Source: Alkalicoccus chagannorensis DSM 18086 (GTDB lineage Bacteria; Bacillota; Bacilli; Bacillales; Salisediminibacteriaceae). From it: a stretch of 64,000 nucleotides of DNA. The position numbers and the translations under genes were made by a program. This document shows positions 26,867 through 36,131 of the stretch, piece by piece. How positions within the stretch are numbered: the stretch's first letter is position 1; each line of letters starts with the position of its first letter. The notes beneath the pieces were generated by a model. That model was not told the DNA's origin. It saw only the letters and a list, made by a program, of their open reading frames with translations, and searched no databases. The stretch lies in NCBI RefSeq assembly GCF_000429725.1, contig NZ_AUCK01000012.1, positions 49,402 to 113,401 on the forward strand. Direction: 5' to 3'.

Positions 26867-27688
26867 TTACTCCTTTACTGTCTGTTTCTCCAGCGACGCG
26901 TTCATGCTGCCGCTGCGGTAGCCTTTCAAGTCGAGCGTAATGTAGGTGAATCCGAGTTCCTTCAAGCGGGCGTGGACCGCTTCGTGGATCTCCAGTACGT
27001 GCGGCATTTCCGCCGGGAGGACTTCGATGCGTGCCGTCTCTTCCTGCATGCGTACACGGACCTGCGTGATGCCGTGATCTTTCAGGAAATCCTCTGCTCG
27101 TTCGACCATTTTCAGCTTCTCGATCGTAATGGTCTCTTCATAGCTGATGCGCGAAGCGAGGCATGCGTAGGACGGTTTATCCCAGTTCGGGAGCCCTGCT
27201 TCCCGTGCCAGGCTGCGGATCTCGCTTTTATACATATCTGCTTCCTGCAGCGGCCCGCGTACGCCGTGTTCTTTGGCGGCGATGACGCCGGGGCGGTGTT
27301 CCCCCATGTCATCGGCGATGAGGCCGAATACGATATTGGAGAAAGCCTGCTGCTCCAGCAGCGGCTTCAAGTTTTCAAATAAGTTATCCCGGCACAGGTA
27401 GCACCGATCTGCGGTATTTTCTTTATAGCCCGGAATGGCGAGTTCGGAGACCGAGATTTCCTGAAAAGGCACATCCAGCTCGGCTGCCAGCGTACGGCAT
27501 TCTTCCATTTCTTTATCTGGAAAGGTTTCGGAATCGGCGGTGACGGCGAGCACATGCTCCCGGCCGAGTGTTTCACGGGCTGCATAAAGCAGGTAGGTGC
27601 TGTCGATCCCGCCGGAGAAGGCGACGACGACATCCCCCATCTCGCGGAGGAGCTCCTGCAGATGCGCTTCTTTTCTGTCGATACTCAT
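26867..27688 (-). CDS. larE: Pincer cofactor sulfur transferase LarE, three-cysteine type
   Basis: A 273-residue PP-loop protein (SGGIDS at 25-30) that adenylates and sulfurates the cofactor precursor. Cys176 in KPSYACLASR falls exactly at the position of the sacrificial Cys176 of the Lactiplantibacillus enzyme. A second pair, Cys96 and Cys99 (RCYLC), is also present. Three such cysteines mark the LarE class that carries an iron-sulfur cluster and is thought to transfer sulfur catalytically. I start at ATG 27688 after AAGGAGTGATAAC; the upstream frame is promoter sequence. First gene of larE-larC1-larB-larC2. Confidence 0.93.
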   Translation of the reverse strand: MSIDRKEAHLQELLREMGDVVVAFSGGIDSTYLLYAARETLGREHVLAVTADSETFPDKEMEECRTLAAELDVPFQEISVSELAIPGYKENTADRCYLCRDNLFENLKPLLEQQAFSNIVFGLIADDMGEHRPGVIAAKEHGVRGPLQEADMYKSEIRSLAREAGLPNWDKPSYACLASRISYEETITIEKLKMVERAEDFLKDHGITQVRVRMQEETARIEVLPAEMPHVLEIHEAVHARLKELGFTYITLDLKGYRSGSMNASLEKQTVKE

Positions 27689-27707
27689 GTTATCACTCCT
27701 TGATGTA

Positions 27708-27735
27708 ACTATATCACGCGCCTGCCTGCAGCCAA
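27708..27735 (-). promoter_or_regulatory. Promoter of the lar operon
   Basis: On the minus strand TTGGCT (27735-27730), 16 bp, TATAGT (27713-27708), about 20 bp before the larE start codon. No operator is evident. Confidence 0.5.
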
Positions 27736-27744
27736 AGTATTCCA

Positions 27745-28203
27745 TCACGCTGCATCATCCGGCGGCAGGGGATACGCTTCGTGCTTCTCCGGACATCCAG
27801 TGCCTGCGCCGACGTGCGGCAGCAGAACCTTTCTGCTGCCGTCGAAAAAGCGGGTCGGTTCGCTGCATGTTCGCGACACTTCACAGCGAGTAGCGGGCGG
27901 CCTGAACGTGCAGGCGGGCGGCCCGTGATTTTTTTGAGCCACGCTCTTCTTTTCGAGCCGGTCCGCGTCTCGTTTGCGCCTGATTTCTTCCTGAACCAGA
28001 CACTTCCCTCCGTTTTTGCGCCACCTTGATTCTGCCAGGACCTCTTATGCTTTCGAATGAAGAACAACAGCGCAAATCGCCAGTTGTTCGGAACGGCGTG
28101 CGGCGTCGCTGCATGCTCTTCGAGGGAAGAAAAGGTTTTTCTTTCTTCCCGTGCAGCCGGCTGCGCCGTCCTCCTAAATGGAAACTTATACATTCCTATC
28201 ATG
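27745..28203 (+). repeat. Dispersed GC-rich element, long form
   Basis: Non-coding stretch upstream of the lar operon. Its left part shares TTTTTTTGAGCCACGCTC and other blocks with 37930-37955. Its right part has GTTCGGAACGGCGTGC, CTCTTCGAGGGAAG, CTTTCTTCCCGTGCAGC and GCCGTCCTCCTAAATGGAAA, then CTTATACATTCCTATCATG, as at 11640 and 38130. Open frames in it run in several directions with no ribosome sites. Confidence 0.6.
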
Positions 28204-28207
28204 TGAC

Positions 28208-28245
28208 AAAAAGGGGTGCCCCGCGCTGCCGGCGTTGGGCACCCC
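28208..28245 (-). terminator. Terminator of the eight-gene sugar-acid operon
   Basis: GGGGTGCCC and GGGCACCCC form the stem; on the minus strand it is followed by TTTTTG. It lies 23 bp past the pdxA2 stop codon. Confidence 0.88.
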
Positions 28246-28268
28246 ACGGCTGCTCCAGCCGTTTCCTG

Positions 28269-29279
28269 CTATTCCGGGCGGGTCTCTGCCCGATGCGTCG
28301 GCGCCATCTCGACACCCTGCCGGATCGCTTCGATCATGCTCGCTTCATCAGCAATCCCGGTCCCGGCGATGTCAAAGGCGGTACCGTGATCCACGCTGGT
28401 GCGCAGGATCGGCAGTCCGACGGTGATGTTCACACCGGATTCCAGGCCGAGTACTTTGATCGGTCCGTGGCCCTGGTCGTGATACATCGCGACGACGATG
28501 TCGAAATCGCCGCGTACGGCACGGAAAAACAGCGTGTCCGCTGGAAGGGCATCCGTCACATCGATGCCTTCTTCACGCGCCCGAACGATGGCCGGATCGA
28601 CTTTTTCTGCTTCTTCGCCATAGCCGAACAGCCCGTTTTCTCCGGCGTGCGGGTTGATGCCGCAGACGGCAATCCGAGGGGCGTCGTTTCCGGCCCGGCG
28701 CAGTACTTCGTGCGCCATGCGGATAACGTTGTAGACACGCTCCGGTTCGATTTTGTTCACGGCATCAATCAATCCGATGTGCGTCGTCACGTGGATGACT
28801 TTCAGCTTCGGCGACGAGAGCAGCATCGCGTAATCCTTCGTGCCGGTCAGCTCCGCGAGGACTTCCGTGTGCCCGGGATACATGTGACCGCCTTTCTGCA
28901 TCGCCTCTTTATTGAGCGGAGCGGTGCAGATGACGTCGATGTCCTTGTTCTCCGCGAGCGTGACGGCTTTCTCGATATACCGGTATGCGGCGTCTCCAGC
29001 TGCGGCAGAGACTTCGCCGAGCGGCAGGTCTGCCGGGAGCAGCTGCAGATCGATGCATGAAATGACGCTCGTGTCTTCGACAATATCAGCCGGCGACTCT
29101 ACTGCCTGTACCGTCAGCGGCGCGTCGAGCAGACGGACGGCCCGCTCAAGAATGGCTTTATCGCCGACAACGACGTGCCGGGCCATGTCGTGCACGTCCG
29201 GATGTTGAAGGGATTTGACGATGATTTCCGGGCCTACGCCTGCTGCGTCGCCCATGGTGATACATACGGTCGGTTTCAT
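28269..29279 (-). CDS. pdxA2: PdxA2-type 4-phospho-tetronate dehydrogenase
   Basis: A 336-residue PdxA-family enzyme. Visible are ITMGDAAGVGPEI, TAPLNKEAMQKGGHMYPGHT (zinc-ligand and substrate region), NPHAGENGLFGYGE, YHDQGHGPIKVLG and TSVDHGTAFDIAG. The PdxA2 branch oxidises and decarboxylates 4-phospho-D-threonate or 4-phospho-D-erythronate to dihydroxyacetone phosphate rather than serving vitamin B6 synthesis. The DUF1537 kinase in the same operon argues for that branch. It overlaps the alcohol dehydrogenase gene by four bases and is the last gene of the operon. Confidence 0.9.
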   Translation of the reverse strand: MKPTVCITMGDAAGVGPEIIVKSLQHPDVHDMARHVVVGDKAILERAVRLLDAPLTVQAVESPADIVEDTSVISCIDLQLLPADLPLGEVSAAAGDAAYRYIEKAVTLAENKDIDVICTAPLNKEAMQKGGHMYPGHTEVLAELTGTKDYAMLLSSPKLKVIHVTTHIGLIDAVNKIEPERVYNVIRMAHEVLRRAGNDAPRIAVCGINPHAGENGLFGYGEEAEKVDPAIVRAREEGIDVTDALPADTLFFRAVRGDFDIVVAMYHDQGHGPIKVLGLESGVNITVGLPILRTSVDHGTAFDIAGTGIADEASMIEAIRQGVEMAPTHRAETRPE

Positions 29280-30490
29280 GCATATTCCCTCCCTCGATAA
29301 GCTCGTTCCAATAGTGCAGTGAAGCTTTTCACGTCCGGCTTGCGCGGGTTGTTGCGCACCAGACGCGCGACGTTCAGTGCCTGCTCGGCCACGTCCGGCA
29401 GCGCCGCTTCGTCCAGACCGATCTCTTCGAGTGTGACTGGAAGCCCGATATCCTCGAGCAGTTCAAAGAGGCGTTCGACGAACAGCAGCGCTGCTTCGTC
29501 GTCATCGATGAGCGCACTCTGCGGATTTACGGCACGTTCGGCTTCCGCGATTTTGCCTTTCGCTGCCGGACGATTGAAATCGACAACGTACGGCAGCAGC
29601 AGCCCTGTCAGTTCCCCGTGCGGCGACGATGTGCGTCCGCCGATCGGATAGGCGAGTGCATGCGCAGCGGCCGTGCCGGCGTTCGAGAACGCCTGACCTG
29701 CCAAGAGACTGCCGAGCATCATCTCTTTTCGTGCTTCCAGGTTGGATCCCTGATGCACGGCCAGCGCCAGGTTCGGCACGATATGCTTGATCGCCTGCAA
29801 GGCGAGCGCATCGCTGATCGGGTTCGCCCCCTGGAAGAGAAGCTTCCCTTCCGCTTCGATATAGCTGCTTTCTTTCGCCGTCAACGCTTCAACCGCATGC
29901 GACAGGGCGTCAATGCCGGAGCAGGCCGTGACGTACGCCGGCAGCTTGAGCGTCAGCTCCGGATCGAGCAGAGCCGCTTTCGGACGAAGTTCATTCGCAG
30001 AGATGCCCGTTTTGATCTGCTTCTTTTTATCTGTCAGCACGGTGACCGACGTCACTTCCGAGCCGGTGCCAGCTGTCGTTGGAATGGCAATCAGCGGCGC
30101 AACCGGTCCCGGTACTTGATGCTCCCCGTAATAATCTTCCGGCGCCCCGCCGTGTTCCAGCAGCAGCGCGACGACTTTCGCCAGGTCGATACTGCTGCCG
30201 CCGCCGAGACCGATAATGAGGTCCGGATGCATCTCGCTCTTCGCTGCCTCGAGGCATTCGACCGCACTCTCCACCGGCGGTTCCGGAAGGGCTTTGTCAT
30301 AGACGAAGACCTTAAACTCCGCCATCACGGCTTCGACTTTTTCCAGAATGCCGGCATTCACGATCCCCTGATCGGTGACGATGACAATATTCTCCGCGTC
30401 GAACTTGCGGCACAGATCCGGCAGCTCCTGCACGGCTCCGGCGCCGAAGCGGATCTCCTCGGTACTATTCACTGACCATGATGTTCTCAT
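29276..30490 (-). CDS. Iron-containing alcohol dehydrogenase
   Basis: A 404-residue group III alcohol dehydrogenase: GLGGGSSIDLAKVVA nucleotide loop, IPTTAGTGSEVT, and the metal-binding stretch with Asp in GIDALSHAVEALT and His residues in AAAHALAYPIGG and SPHGELTGLLLPY. Family members reduce small aldehydes or oxidise diols. ATG 30490 follows AGGAGGGTCAGC, 10 bp after the aldehyde dehydrogenase gene. In this operon it may oxidise a C4 polyol or reduce glycolaldehyde. The substrate is not visible in the sequence. Confidence 0.92.
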   Translation of the reverse strand: MRTSWSVNSTEEIRFGAGAVQELPDLCRKFDAENIVIVTDQGIVNAGILEKVEAVMAEFKVFVYDKALPEPPVESAVECLEAAKSEMHPDLIIGLGGGSSIDLAKVVALLLEHGGAPEDYYGEHQVPGPVAPLIAIPTTAGTGSEVTSVTVLTDKKKQIKTGISANELRPKAALLDPELTLKLPAYVTACSGIDALSHAVEALTAKESSYIEAEGKLLFQGANPISDALALQAIKHIVPNLALAVHQGSNLEARKEMMLGSLLAGQAFSNAGTAAAHALAYPIGGRTSSPHGELTGLLLPYVVDFNRPAAKGKIAEAERAVNPQSALIDDDEAALLFVERLFELLEDIGLPVTLEEIGLDEAALPDVAEQALNVARLVRNNPRKPDVKSFTALLERAYRGREYA

Positions 30491-30500
30491 GCTGACCCTC

Positions 30501-31937
30501 CTACTGTATATTCATGACGATGACCTTCTCATTCGTCATTTCTTCCATCGCATATTTCGGTCCTTCTTTGCCGATGCCGCTGTCCTTGATACCGCCGTAC
30601 GGCATCATGTCGGCCCGGAACGTGGACACATCGTTTAAAATCACGCCGCCGTACGCCAGCGCGCGTGCCGAGCGGAAAGCAAGGTCCATGTCGCTGATAA
30701 AAAGCCCAGCCTGCAGGCCGTAGCGGGAATCGTTCGCCTTCTCGACAGCTTCCTCGATGCTGCTGAACGTCTGCAGCACGATGACGGGCGCAAAGACCTC
30801 CTCACAGGAAAGCTTCATGTCATTCTCCACCCGGCCGACGACCGTCGGCTGCAGCAGTGCGCCTTCCCTCGTGCCGCCGGCGATGATCTCCGCCCCGGCA
30901 GCCACGGCTTCCTGGATCCAGCTTTCGGCACGGGCGGCGCTCGCTTCGTCAATCATCGGACCGACGCTCGTCTTCGGATCCATCGGGTCACCGGCTTTCA
31001 GGTTTTCTGCCGCGGCTTTTGCATGGGCTGCGAAAGTGTCGTAGATCTCTTCATGGACGTACACCCGCTGGACGGAAATACAGGCCTGCCCATTGTGCAT
31101 GACCCCTTTGCCGACACAGGCTTCCGCTACTTGCTGCAGCCCTTTCGCATCTTTGTAGACGATGTTCGGCGCGTTGCTGCCGAGTTCGAGCGTCACCTTG
31201 CGGATCCCGCTGTCCGCCTTGATGCGGCGGCCGACATCGGGACTGCCGGTGAACGTGAACATGTCGATCCCGTCGTGCGCGAGCATGGCGCTGCCGACTT
31301 CATGGCCGTAGCCGTTGACGACGTTCAGCATGCCGTCCGGCAGCCCTGCTTCTTCGAGTACTTCCGCCATCAGCATGGCTGTCACCGGCGTTTTTTCCGC
31401 TGGTTTCAGGACGACCGCATTCCCTGACGCAATCGCAGGACCGAGCTTATGCGCGGTCAAATTGAACGGGAAGTTGAACGGCGTGATCGCCCCGATGACA
31501 CCGACCGGCTCCCGGACGGTAAACGCAAGACGATTCTCCTGTCCGCTTTTCGCGTTGATCGGAATCGTGTGTCCGGTGAGCTGACCGGCTTCATCGGCCG
31601 AGACAAGCAGCGTGTCGATGCCGCGCTGCACTTCGAGCGCAGCGTCGCGGTACACTTTGCCGACCTCCGCCGTAATCACGCGGGCGATCTCGTCCTTTCT
31701 TTCCAGAAAGAGCTCTGCGGCCCGCCGCAGGATGCGCGCACGGTCTTCGGCACTCCAAGAGGTTTCTTTGAACGCCTGCCTCGCAGAAACGACAGCGGCA
31801 TCCACGTCGCTCTCCGTGCCGCGTCCGACCCGGGCAAACACCGTCTGGTCAAACTTATGCATCACATCAATCGTTTCTTCCGATTCTCTTTTTTCTCCAT
31901 GGATCACATGCGGGTAATGGGTCATCACGTCTGTCAC
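30501..31937 (-). CDS. NAD(P)-dependent aldehyde dehydrogenase
   Basis: A 478-residue aldehyde dehydrogenase of the lactaldehyde/phosphonoacetaldehyde-like group: ITPFNFPFNLTAHKLGPAIA, VLKPAEKTP, FTGSPDVGRRI, catalytic Glu in TLELGSNAPN, and nucleophile Cys in HNGQACISVQRV. The start is GTG 31937, nine bases after AGGAGG; the longer frame to 31997 reads back into the LarA homologue gene. Together with the alcohol dehydrogenase it could carry a tetrose or glycolaldehyde to the acid, feeding the kinase step. Confidence 0.92.
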   Translation of the reverse strand: MTDVMTHYPHVIHGEKRESEETIDVMHKFDQTVFARVGRGTESDVDAAVVSARQAFKETSWSAEDRARILRRAAELFLERKDEIARVITAEVGKVYRDAALEVQRGIDTLLVSADEAGQLTGHTIPINAKSGQENRLAFTVREPVGVIGAITPFNFPFNLTAHKLGPAIASGNAVVLKPAEKTPVTAMLMAEVLEEAGLPDGMLNVVNGYGHEVGSAMLAHDGIDMFTFTGSPDVGRRIKADSGIRKVTLELGSNAPNIVYKDAKGLQQVAEACVGKGVMHNGQACISVQRVYVHEEIYDTFAAHAKAAAENLKAGDPMDPKTSVGPMIDEASAARAESWIQEAVAAGAEIIAGGTREGALLQPTVVGRVENDMKLSCEEVFAPVIVLQTFSSIEEAVEKANDSRYGLQAGLFISDMDLAFRSARALAYGGVILNDVSTFRADMMPYGGIKDSGIGKEGPKYAMEEMTNEKVIVMNIQ

Positions 31938-31950
31938 GTTGGTTCTCCTC

Positions 31951-33219
31951 CTATTCGTGGGAAGCGCCGATTTTTTCCAGGCGGCCGTGCTCATCATAGG
32001 TGATCGGCTGCAGCGCTTCGATTACTTCGATATGCTCGTTATCTTGAATCTCATTCAGGATGGTTTCCGACACGTACATCTCTGCCACGTCCAGCGTATT
32101 CGGGATCTGGATGAACCGCGTATCGGCATCATCGACTTCCCAGTTGCTCCGCATGGCCGCTTCGAGCGCCTTCTTGTCGTTATCTAGGACAATCGGGACC
32201 GCCGCCCGCGAGAGGAACGTACTCGTGACGACGTTCTCATTCATCGCCTGGTAATTGATCTGATCCAGCACGTGGCGCGTCGTCAAATCCGCCAGCCCGA
32301 TTCCGAGGGCATTGCCGTGGGACGGGGCACTGATATCGCCGACGATGATGTATTTGATGTCCGGGGAAGCCGGCTCCTCCACCCCGAGGATCCGGATCCG
32401 GCCGATGATGTTCGTATCCATCCCGGTCCCGCTGAAGTTTTTGCCGATTTCATCCACGTGCACAATATCCACGTTCTCGACGGGCAGTGACGGCATGTAG
32501 CTCCGTGCTTCGGCGAGGAGTTCCTTCTCCCGGTCCATGATCTGTTCCGTCGGGATCGCTTCAATCACCGCCGTATGTTCGTAGGCGTTTTCGACAATCC
32601 CGACGCCCAGCTTGACCTTCCCACTGTCAAAAATGATGCGGGCCGCTTCGGGCATGACATCACGGATCCCTTTGATCCCGAGCGTATGCAGCGCCAGCGC
32701 CTGGTCGTGTTTTCCGAGACCGATGCTCGCCATTTTGCAGATGCCGCTTTCGATCTCTGCTTTGAAATCCGTATGCGGCTTGATCCGCCCCATGACGAGG
32801 ACCCCGTCTGCTTCGTAGGCGGTCCGGTCCATATACACGGCCAGTCCTTCTTTGGTTTCGCCGATCGTGACCGTCTCCATCGAAGACAGGATCGGTGCTC
32901 CGCAGTAATCTTCGGTAATCCCGAGACTGTTGAGGACCTTGATCTGCCCTTCCGCGGTCGCTCCGCCATGGCTTCCCATCGCAGGAACGATGAACGGGTT
33001 GGCCCCGAGCTGCTTCAATTCCTCTGCGGTGTACTTGATGATCGCAGCGATGTTGGCTATGCCGCGGCTGCCGGCGGTGATCGCAATATGGTCTCCCGGC
33101 TTGATCACGTCCCGCACGAACGGCTGAGCGATTTGTTTGTGCACCTCCGCCTGAATATCTTCAATCTTTTCATCCGGAAAATGCTGTCTGATTTTCGCTG
33201 TGCGAAATGGACTCGACAT
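31951..33219 (-). CDS. Second LarA-family nickel-pincer enzyme
   Basis: A 422-residue protein of the LarA-like superfamily but far from the copy at 2788. Recognisable are ITAGSRGIANI, PAMGSHGGATAEGQ (His84), GRIKPHTDF (His149), ESGICKMASIGLGKHDQA (Lys162, Lys170, His171) and HVDEIGKNFSGTGMDTNI. The spacing of the presumed acid/base, lysine and nickel residues differs from classical LarA, as in the hydroxyacid epimerase subgroups. AAGGAGAGGGTACT precedes ATG 33219. Embedded in a tetronate operon, it may epimerise C2 of the imported acid. The cofactor genes are only 4 kb downstream. Confidence 0.82.
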   Translation of the reverse strand: MSSPFRTAKIRQHFPDEKIEDIQAEVHKQIAQPFVRDVIKPGDHIAITAGSRGIANIAAIIKYTAEELKQLGANPFIVPAMGSHGGATAEGQIKVLNSLGITEDYCGAPILSSMETVTIGETKEGLAVYMDRTAYEADGVLVMGRIKPHTDFKAEIESGICKMASIGLGKHDQALALHTLGIKGIRDVMPEAARIIFDSGKVKLGVGIVENAYEHTAVIEAIPTEQIMDREKELLAEARSYMPSLPVENVDIVHVDEIGKNFSGTGMDTNIIGRIRILGVEEPASPDIKYIIVGDISAPSHGNALGIGLADLTTRHVLDQINYQAMNENVVTSTFLSRAAVPIVLDNDKKALEAAMRSNWEVDDADTRFIQIPNTLDVAEMYVSETILNEIQDNEHIEVIEALQPITYDEHGRLEKIGASHE

Positions 33220-33231
33220 AGTACCCTCTCC

Positions 33232-34506
33232 TTAATCCGCCAGTGATGGCAGGAATGTGGAAATAGCCGGCACGTAGCTGATCACGAGCACGCTGATGAT
33301 CATGACGGCAAGGAACGGCAGCACCGCCCAGGCTATCTTCTCCAGTTTCGTATCGGCAATCTGCGCTGCCACGAACAAGTTGACGCCGACCGGCGGTGTC
33401 ACCATCCCGACAGCCAGGTTCACGGTCATGATAATACCGAAGTGAACCGGATCAATCCCCATCGTCATGGCAATCGGCACGAGAATCGGTGCGAGAATGA
33501 TGATAGCAGCCGACGTCTCAAAAATCATGCCGACGAGCAGCAGGAAGACGTTGACGATCAAGAGGAAGACGAGCGGACTGTCCGTGAAGTTCGTAAATGC
33601 TTCCGCGGCGAGCTGCGGTACGCGCTGACGAGTCAGAATGTAGGCGAACACACCGGCGTTGGCAATGATGATCATGATGATCGACGTCGTGATCGCCGAA
33701 CGTGTGAAAATATTCATCATGTTTTTCAGGTTGATTTCCTTATATACGAAGAATCCAACGACAAAGGCGTACACGACCGCCACACCCGCGGCTTCTGTCG
33801 GCGTAAAGATCCCGCCGTAAATACCACCGAGAATGATCACCGGCATCATGAGGGCAAGTCCCGCTTCCTTTAAGGACGTGAGCTTTTCCCTCCACGTCGA
33901 CTTCGTGCCGCCGGAATAGCCGCGGATCTTCGAAATGATGTAGACCGTCAGCAGCAGGACGAACCCGATCAGAATCCCCGGTAGAATCCCGGCAATAAAG
34001 AGACTGCCGATCGACACTTGGGCGACCACCCCGTAAAGAATGAGCGGAATACTCGGAGGGATGATGACCCCGATCCCGCCGGAGACCGCCTGCACGGAAC
34101 CTGCGAAGTCTTTGTCGTACCCGCGCGCAATCATCGCCGGTATCAGAATCGATCCGATTGCGGCTACTGTTGCTGGACTGGAACCGGAAATCGCAGCGAA
34201 GAACATGGACGTGACCACCGCCACGGCCGCCAGTCCACCTTTCATTTCCCCAACGATAGCGCTTGCCAGGTTGATAAGCCGGCGCGAAATACCGCCGGTT
34301 TCCATCAGGCTCCCCGCCAGAATAAAGAACGGAATCGCCATCAGCGGAAACAAGTCGATTGCCGTCACCATCCGTGTGATGATGGTTTCGAGCGGCATCG
34401 CACCGCTGAGCCAAACGGCTATCGTTGAGGAGATACCTAACGCGAAAGCGATCGGAAGGCCCAGGGCGAAAAGCAGTATGAGTGTAATAACAAGAATAGT
34501 GAGCAT
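33232..34506 (-). CDS. dctM: TRAP transporter large permease DctM
   Basis: A 424-residue, 12-helix DctM protein. Typical sequences are GLPIAFALGISS, PLMAIPFFILAGSLMETGGI, AAISGSSPATVAAIG, GGIGVIIPPSIPLILYG and FGIIMTVNLAVGMVTPPVGV. It forms the sodium-coupled membrane channel of the TRAP system with DctQ, which ends one base before it begins. The importer takes up C4 or sugar-derived carboxylates with the DctP binding protein. Confidence 0.95.
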   Translation of the reverse strand: MLTILVITLILLFALGLPIAFALGISSTIAVWLSGAMPLETIITRMVTAIDLFPLMAIPFFILAGSLMETGGISRRLINLASAIVGEMKGGLAAVAVVTSMFFAAISGSSPATVAAIGSILIPAMIARGYDKDFAGSVQAVSGGIGVIIPPSIPLILYGVVAQVSIGSLFIAGILPGILIGFVLLLTVYIISKIRGYSGGTKSTWREKLTSLKEAGLALMMPVIILGGIYGGIFTPTEAAGVAVVYAFVVGFFVYKEINLKNMMNIFTRSAITTSIIMIIIANAGVFAYILTRQRVPQLAAEAFTNFTDSPLVFLLIVNVFLLLVGMIFETSAAIIILAPILVPIAMTMGIDPVHFGIIMTVNLAVGMVTPPVGVNLFVAAQIADTKLEKIAWAVLPFLAVMIISVLVISYVPAISTFLPSLAD

Positions 34507-34507
34507 A

Positions 34508-34990
34508 TCAGCCTTCCTCCTCCTTCCGGTTCATTTCAATCAGGACGACGACCGCATTCATCATCATAAAAAAGGCGCCGACCGGAATAGCCGCATACGT
34601 ATAGGCCATCGATACCCTCATGGATGGCGACAATTGTCCTGTCACTCCTTCAATGACGCCGATACTTCTCCACATGAGAAACCCGAAAAAGACGAGCATC
34701 AGTCCATACGTGAAGTTGCGGACGATCTGCTGCGCTTTCCCTGGCAGTTTATCGACGAACATATCAATCCCTATTAAACTTTTATCTCTCAGCGCGACCG
34801 CTGCTCCGAGAAACACGAGCCAGATCATCAAGTACCGGGTCAATTCCTCCGACCATCCGAGGGACGTCCCCAGAATGAAGCGCGAAAAAATCTGATACGC
34901 GATGACCACAGCCATCACTCCGAGAATGATGGCGATCGTGTACCGGAGAAAACGGTTGACGGTATCTATGCTGCGGACGATAGCATCCAA
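34508..34990 (-). CDS. dctQ: TRAP transporter small permease DctQ
   Basis: A 160-residue, four-helix DctQ subunit with the family patterns LGTSLGWSEELTRYLMIWLVFLGAA and ALRDKSLIGIDMFVDKLP. I choose the TTG at 34990 because AGGAGGAGAAGTGTA lies just upstream; the ATG at 35026 has no ribosome site. It lies 73 bp after dctP and directly before dctM. Confidence 0.92.
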   Translation of the reverse strand: MDAIVRSIDTVNRFLRYTIAIILGVMAVVIAYQIFSRFILGTSLGWSEELTRYLMIWLVFLGAAVALRDKSLIGIDMFVDKLPGKAQQIVRNFTYGLMLVFFGFLMWRSIGVIEGVTGQLSPSMRVSMAYTYAAIPVGAFFMMMNAVVVLIEMNRKEEEG

Positions 34991-35063
34991 TACACTTCTC
35001 CTCCTGTTCTGCAAAAGGCCGAGCATTGTAAAATACTCGGCCCGCCTAGACTCTCTCTTCTAT

Positions 35064-36131
35064 TTAGTAGTCGTAGTTCTGGATCTCTTCAATCAAGTCA
35101 GCGCCGAACGTGTCTTCATACTCCTCGTACACCGGCTGCACCGCATCGATGAATGGATCGAGATCCACATCCTGGACGACTTCCATGCCTTCGTCTTCGA
35201 GGTCACCGATGAATTCTTCTTCCATCCGCTGCACGATTTCACGCTCGTTCTCGGCACCTGCCTGCGCTTCTTCACGAAGAATCTCCTGCAGGTCTTCCGG
35301 CAGCTCATCGTACACTTCCTGCGAAATCATCATGATGGACGGGTTGTACACGTGATTCGTCAGGCTCAAGTGATCCTGCACTTCGTAGAAACGGGAACTG
35401 TGGATGACCGGAATCGGGTTCTCCTGCCCGTCTACAACACCCTGCTGCAGGGACGTAAAGAGTTCCGTGAAGGACATCGGTGTTGGATCGCCGCCCATTT
35501 CTTCAAAGGCTGCCATGTGGATGTCGTTCTCCATCGTACGCAGCGACAGGCCGTCGATGTCTTCTGGTCCTTCAACCGGGTGGTTGTTGTTCGTCACGTG
35601 ACGGAAGCCGTTTTCCCACCATGCAAGGCCGTGCAGATCGTGCGGCTCGAGTTCATCCAATAGCCCCTGCCCGATGTCGCCATCCAGCACGGTGTGCGCG
35701 TGGTCGTGGTTCTCAAACAGGAACGGCAGGTCGACGACGGTCACTTCTTCCGCAAACCCGCTCATCGGTCCGGTCGACGTGAGCACCATCTCCTGGTCGC
35801 CCATCTGCAGACTCTCGATCATTTCCCGCTCCCCGCCGAGGGCGCCGTCTGCGAAAATATCGATCTGCAGGCGTCCGTCGCTGCGTTCTTCGACGATTTC
35901 CTTGAATTCTTCCAGGCCTTCCTGGTAGTGGGACGCTTCTGCTAATGTATGGCCGATGCTGAGTGTGTACGTTTCGCCGTCATCACCGGATGCTTCGTTG
36001 CTGCCATTGTTTCCATTATTGCCGTTGTTGTCGCCGCCTGCATTGGCTTCGCCGTTGTTGTCGTCGTTGCCGCATGCCGCGAGTGCTACCGCCATTGCTG
36101 AAATTCCGCTGATCATCAGTGCTTTTTTCAT
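35064..36131 (-). CDS. dctP: TRAP transporter substrate-binding lipoprotein DctP
   Basis: A 355-residue DctP-type binding protein: lipobox ALAAC (Cys20), an Asn/Gly/Asp-rich tether to about residue 50, then the domain starting YTLSIGHTLAEASHY. The carboxylate-binding Arg is probably in SLRTMEN, with TELFTSLQQGVVDGQENP downstream. It overlaps the kinase gene by four bases (ATGA), with AGGAGGG just inside the kinase end. The binding protein decides the substrate; the operon suggests a four-carbon sugar acid. Confidence 0.95.
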   Translation of the reverse strand: MKKALMISGISAMAVALAACGNDDNNGEANAGGDNNGNNGNNGSNEASGDDGETYTLSIGHTLAEASHYQEGLEEFKEIVEERSDGRLQIDIFADGALGGEREMIESLQMGDQEMVLTSTGPMSGFAEEVTVVDLPFLFENHDHAHTVLDGDIGQGLLDELEPHDLHGLAWWENGFRHVTNNNHPVEGPEDIDGLSLRTMENDIHMAAFEEMGGDPTPMSFTELFTSLQQGVVDGQENPIPVIHSSRFYEVQDHLSLTNHVYNPSIMMISQEVYDELPEDLQEILREEAQAGAENEREIVQRMEEEFIGDLEDEGMEVVQDVDLDPFIDAVQPVYEEYEDTFGADLIEEIQNYDY

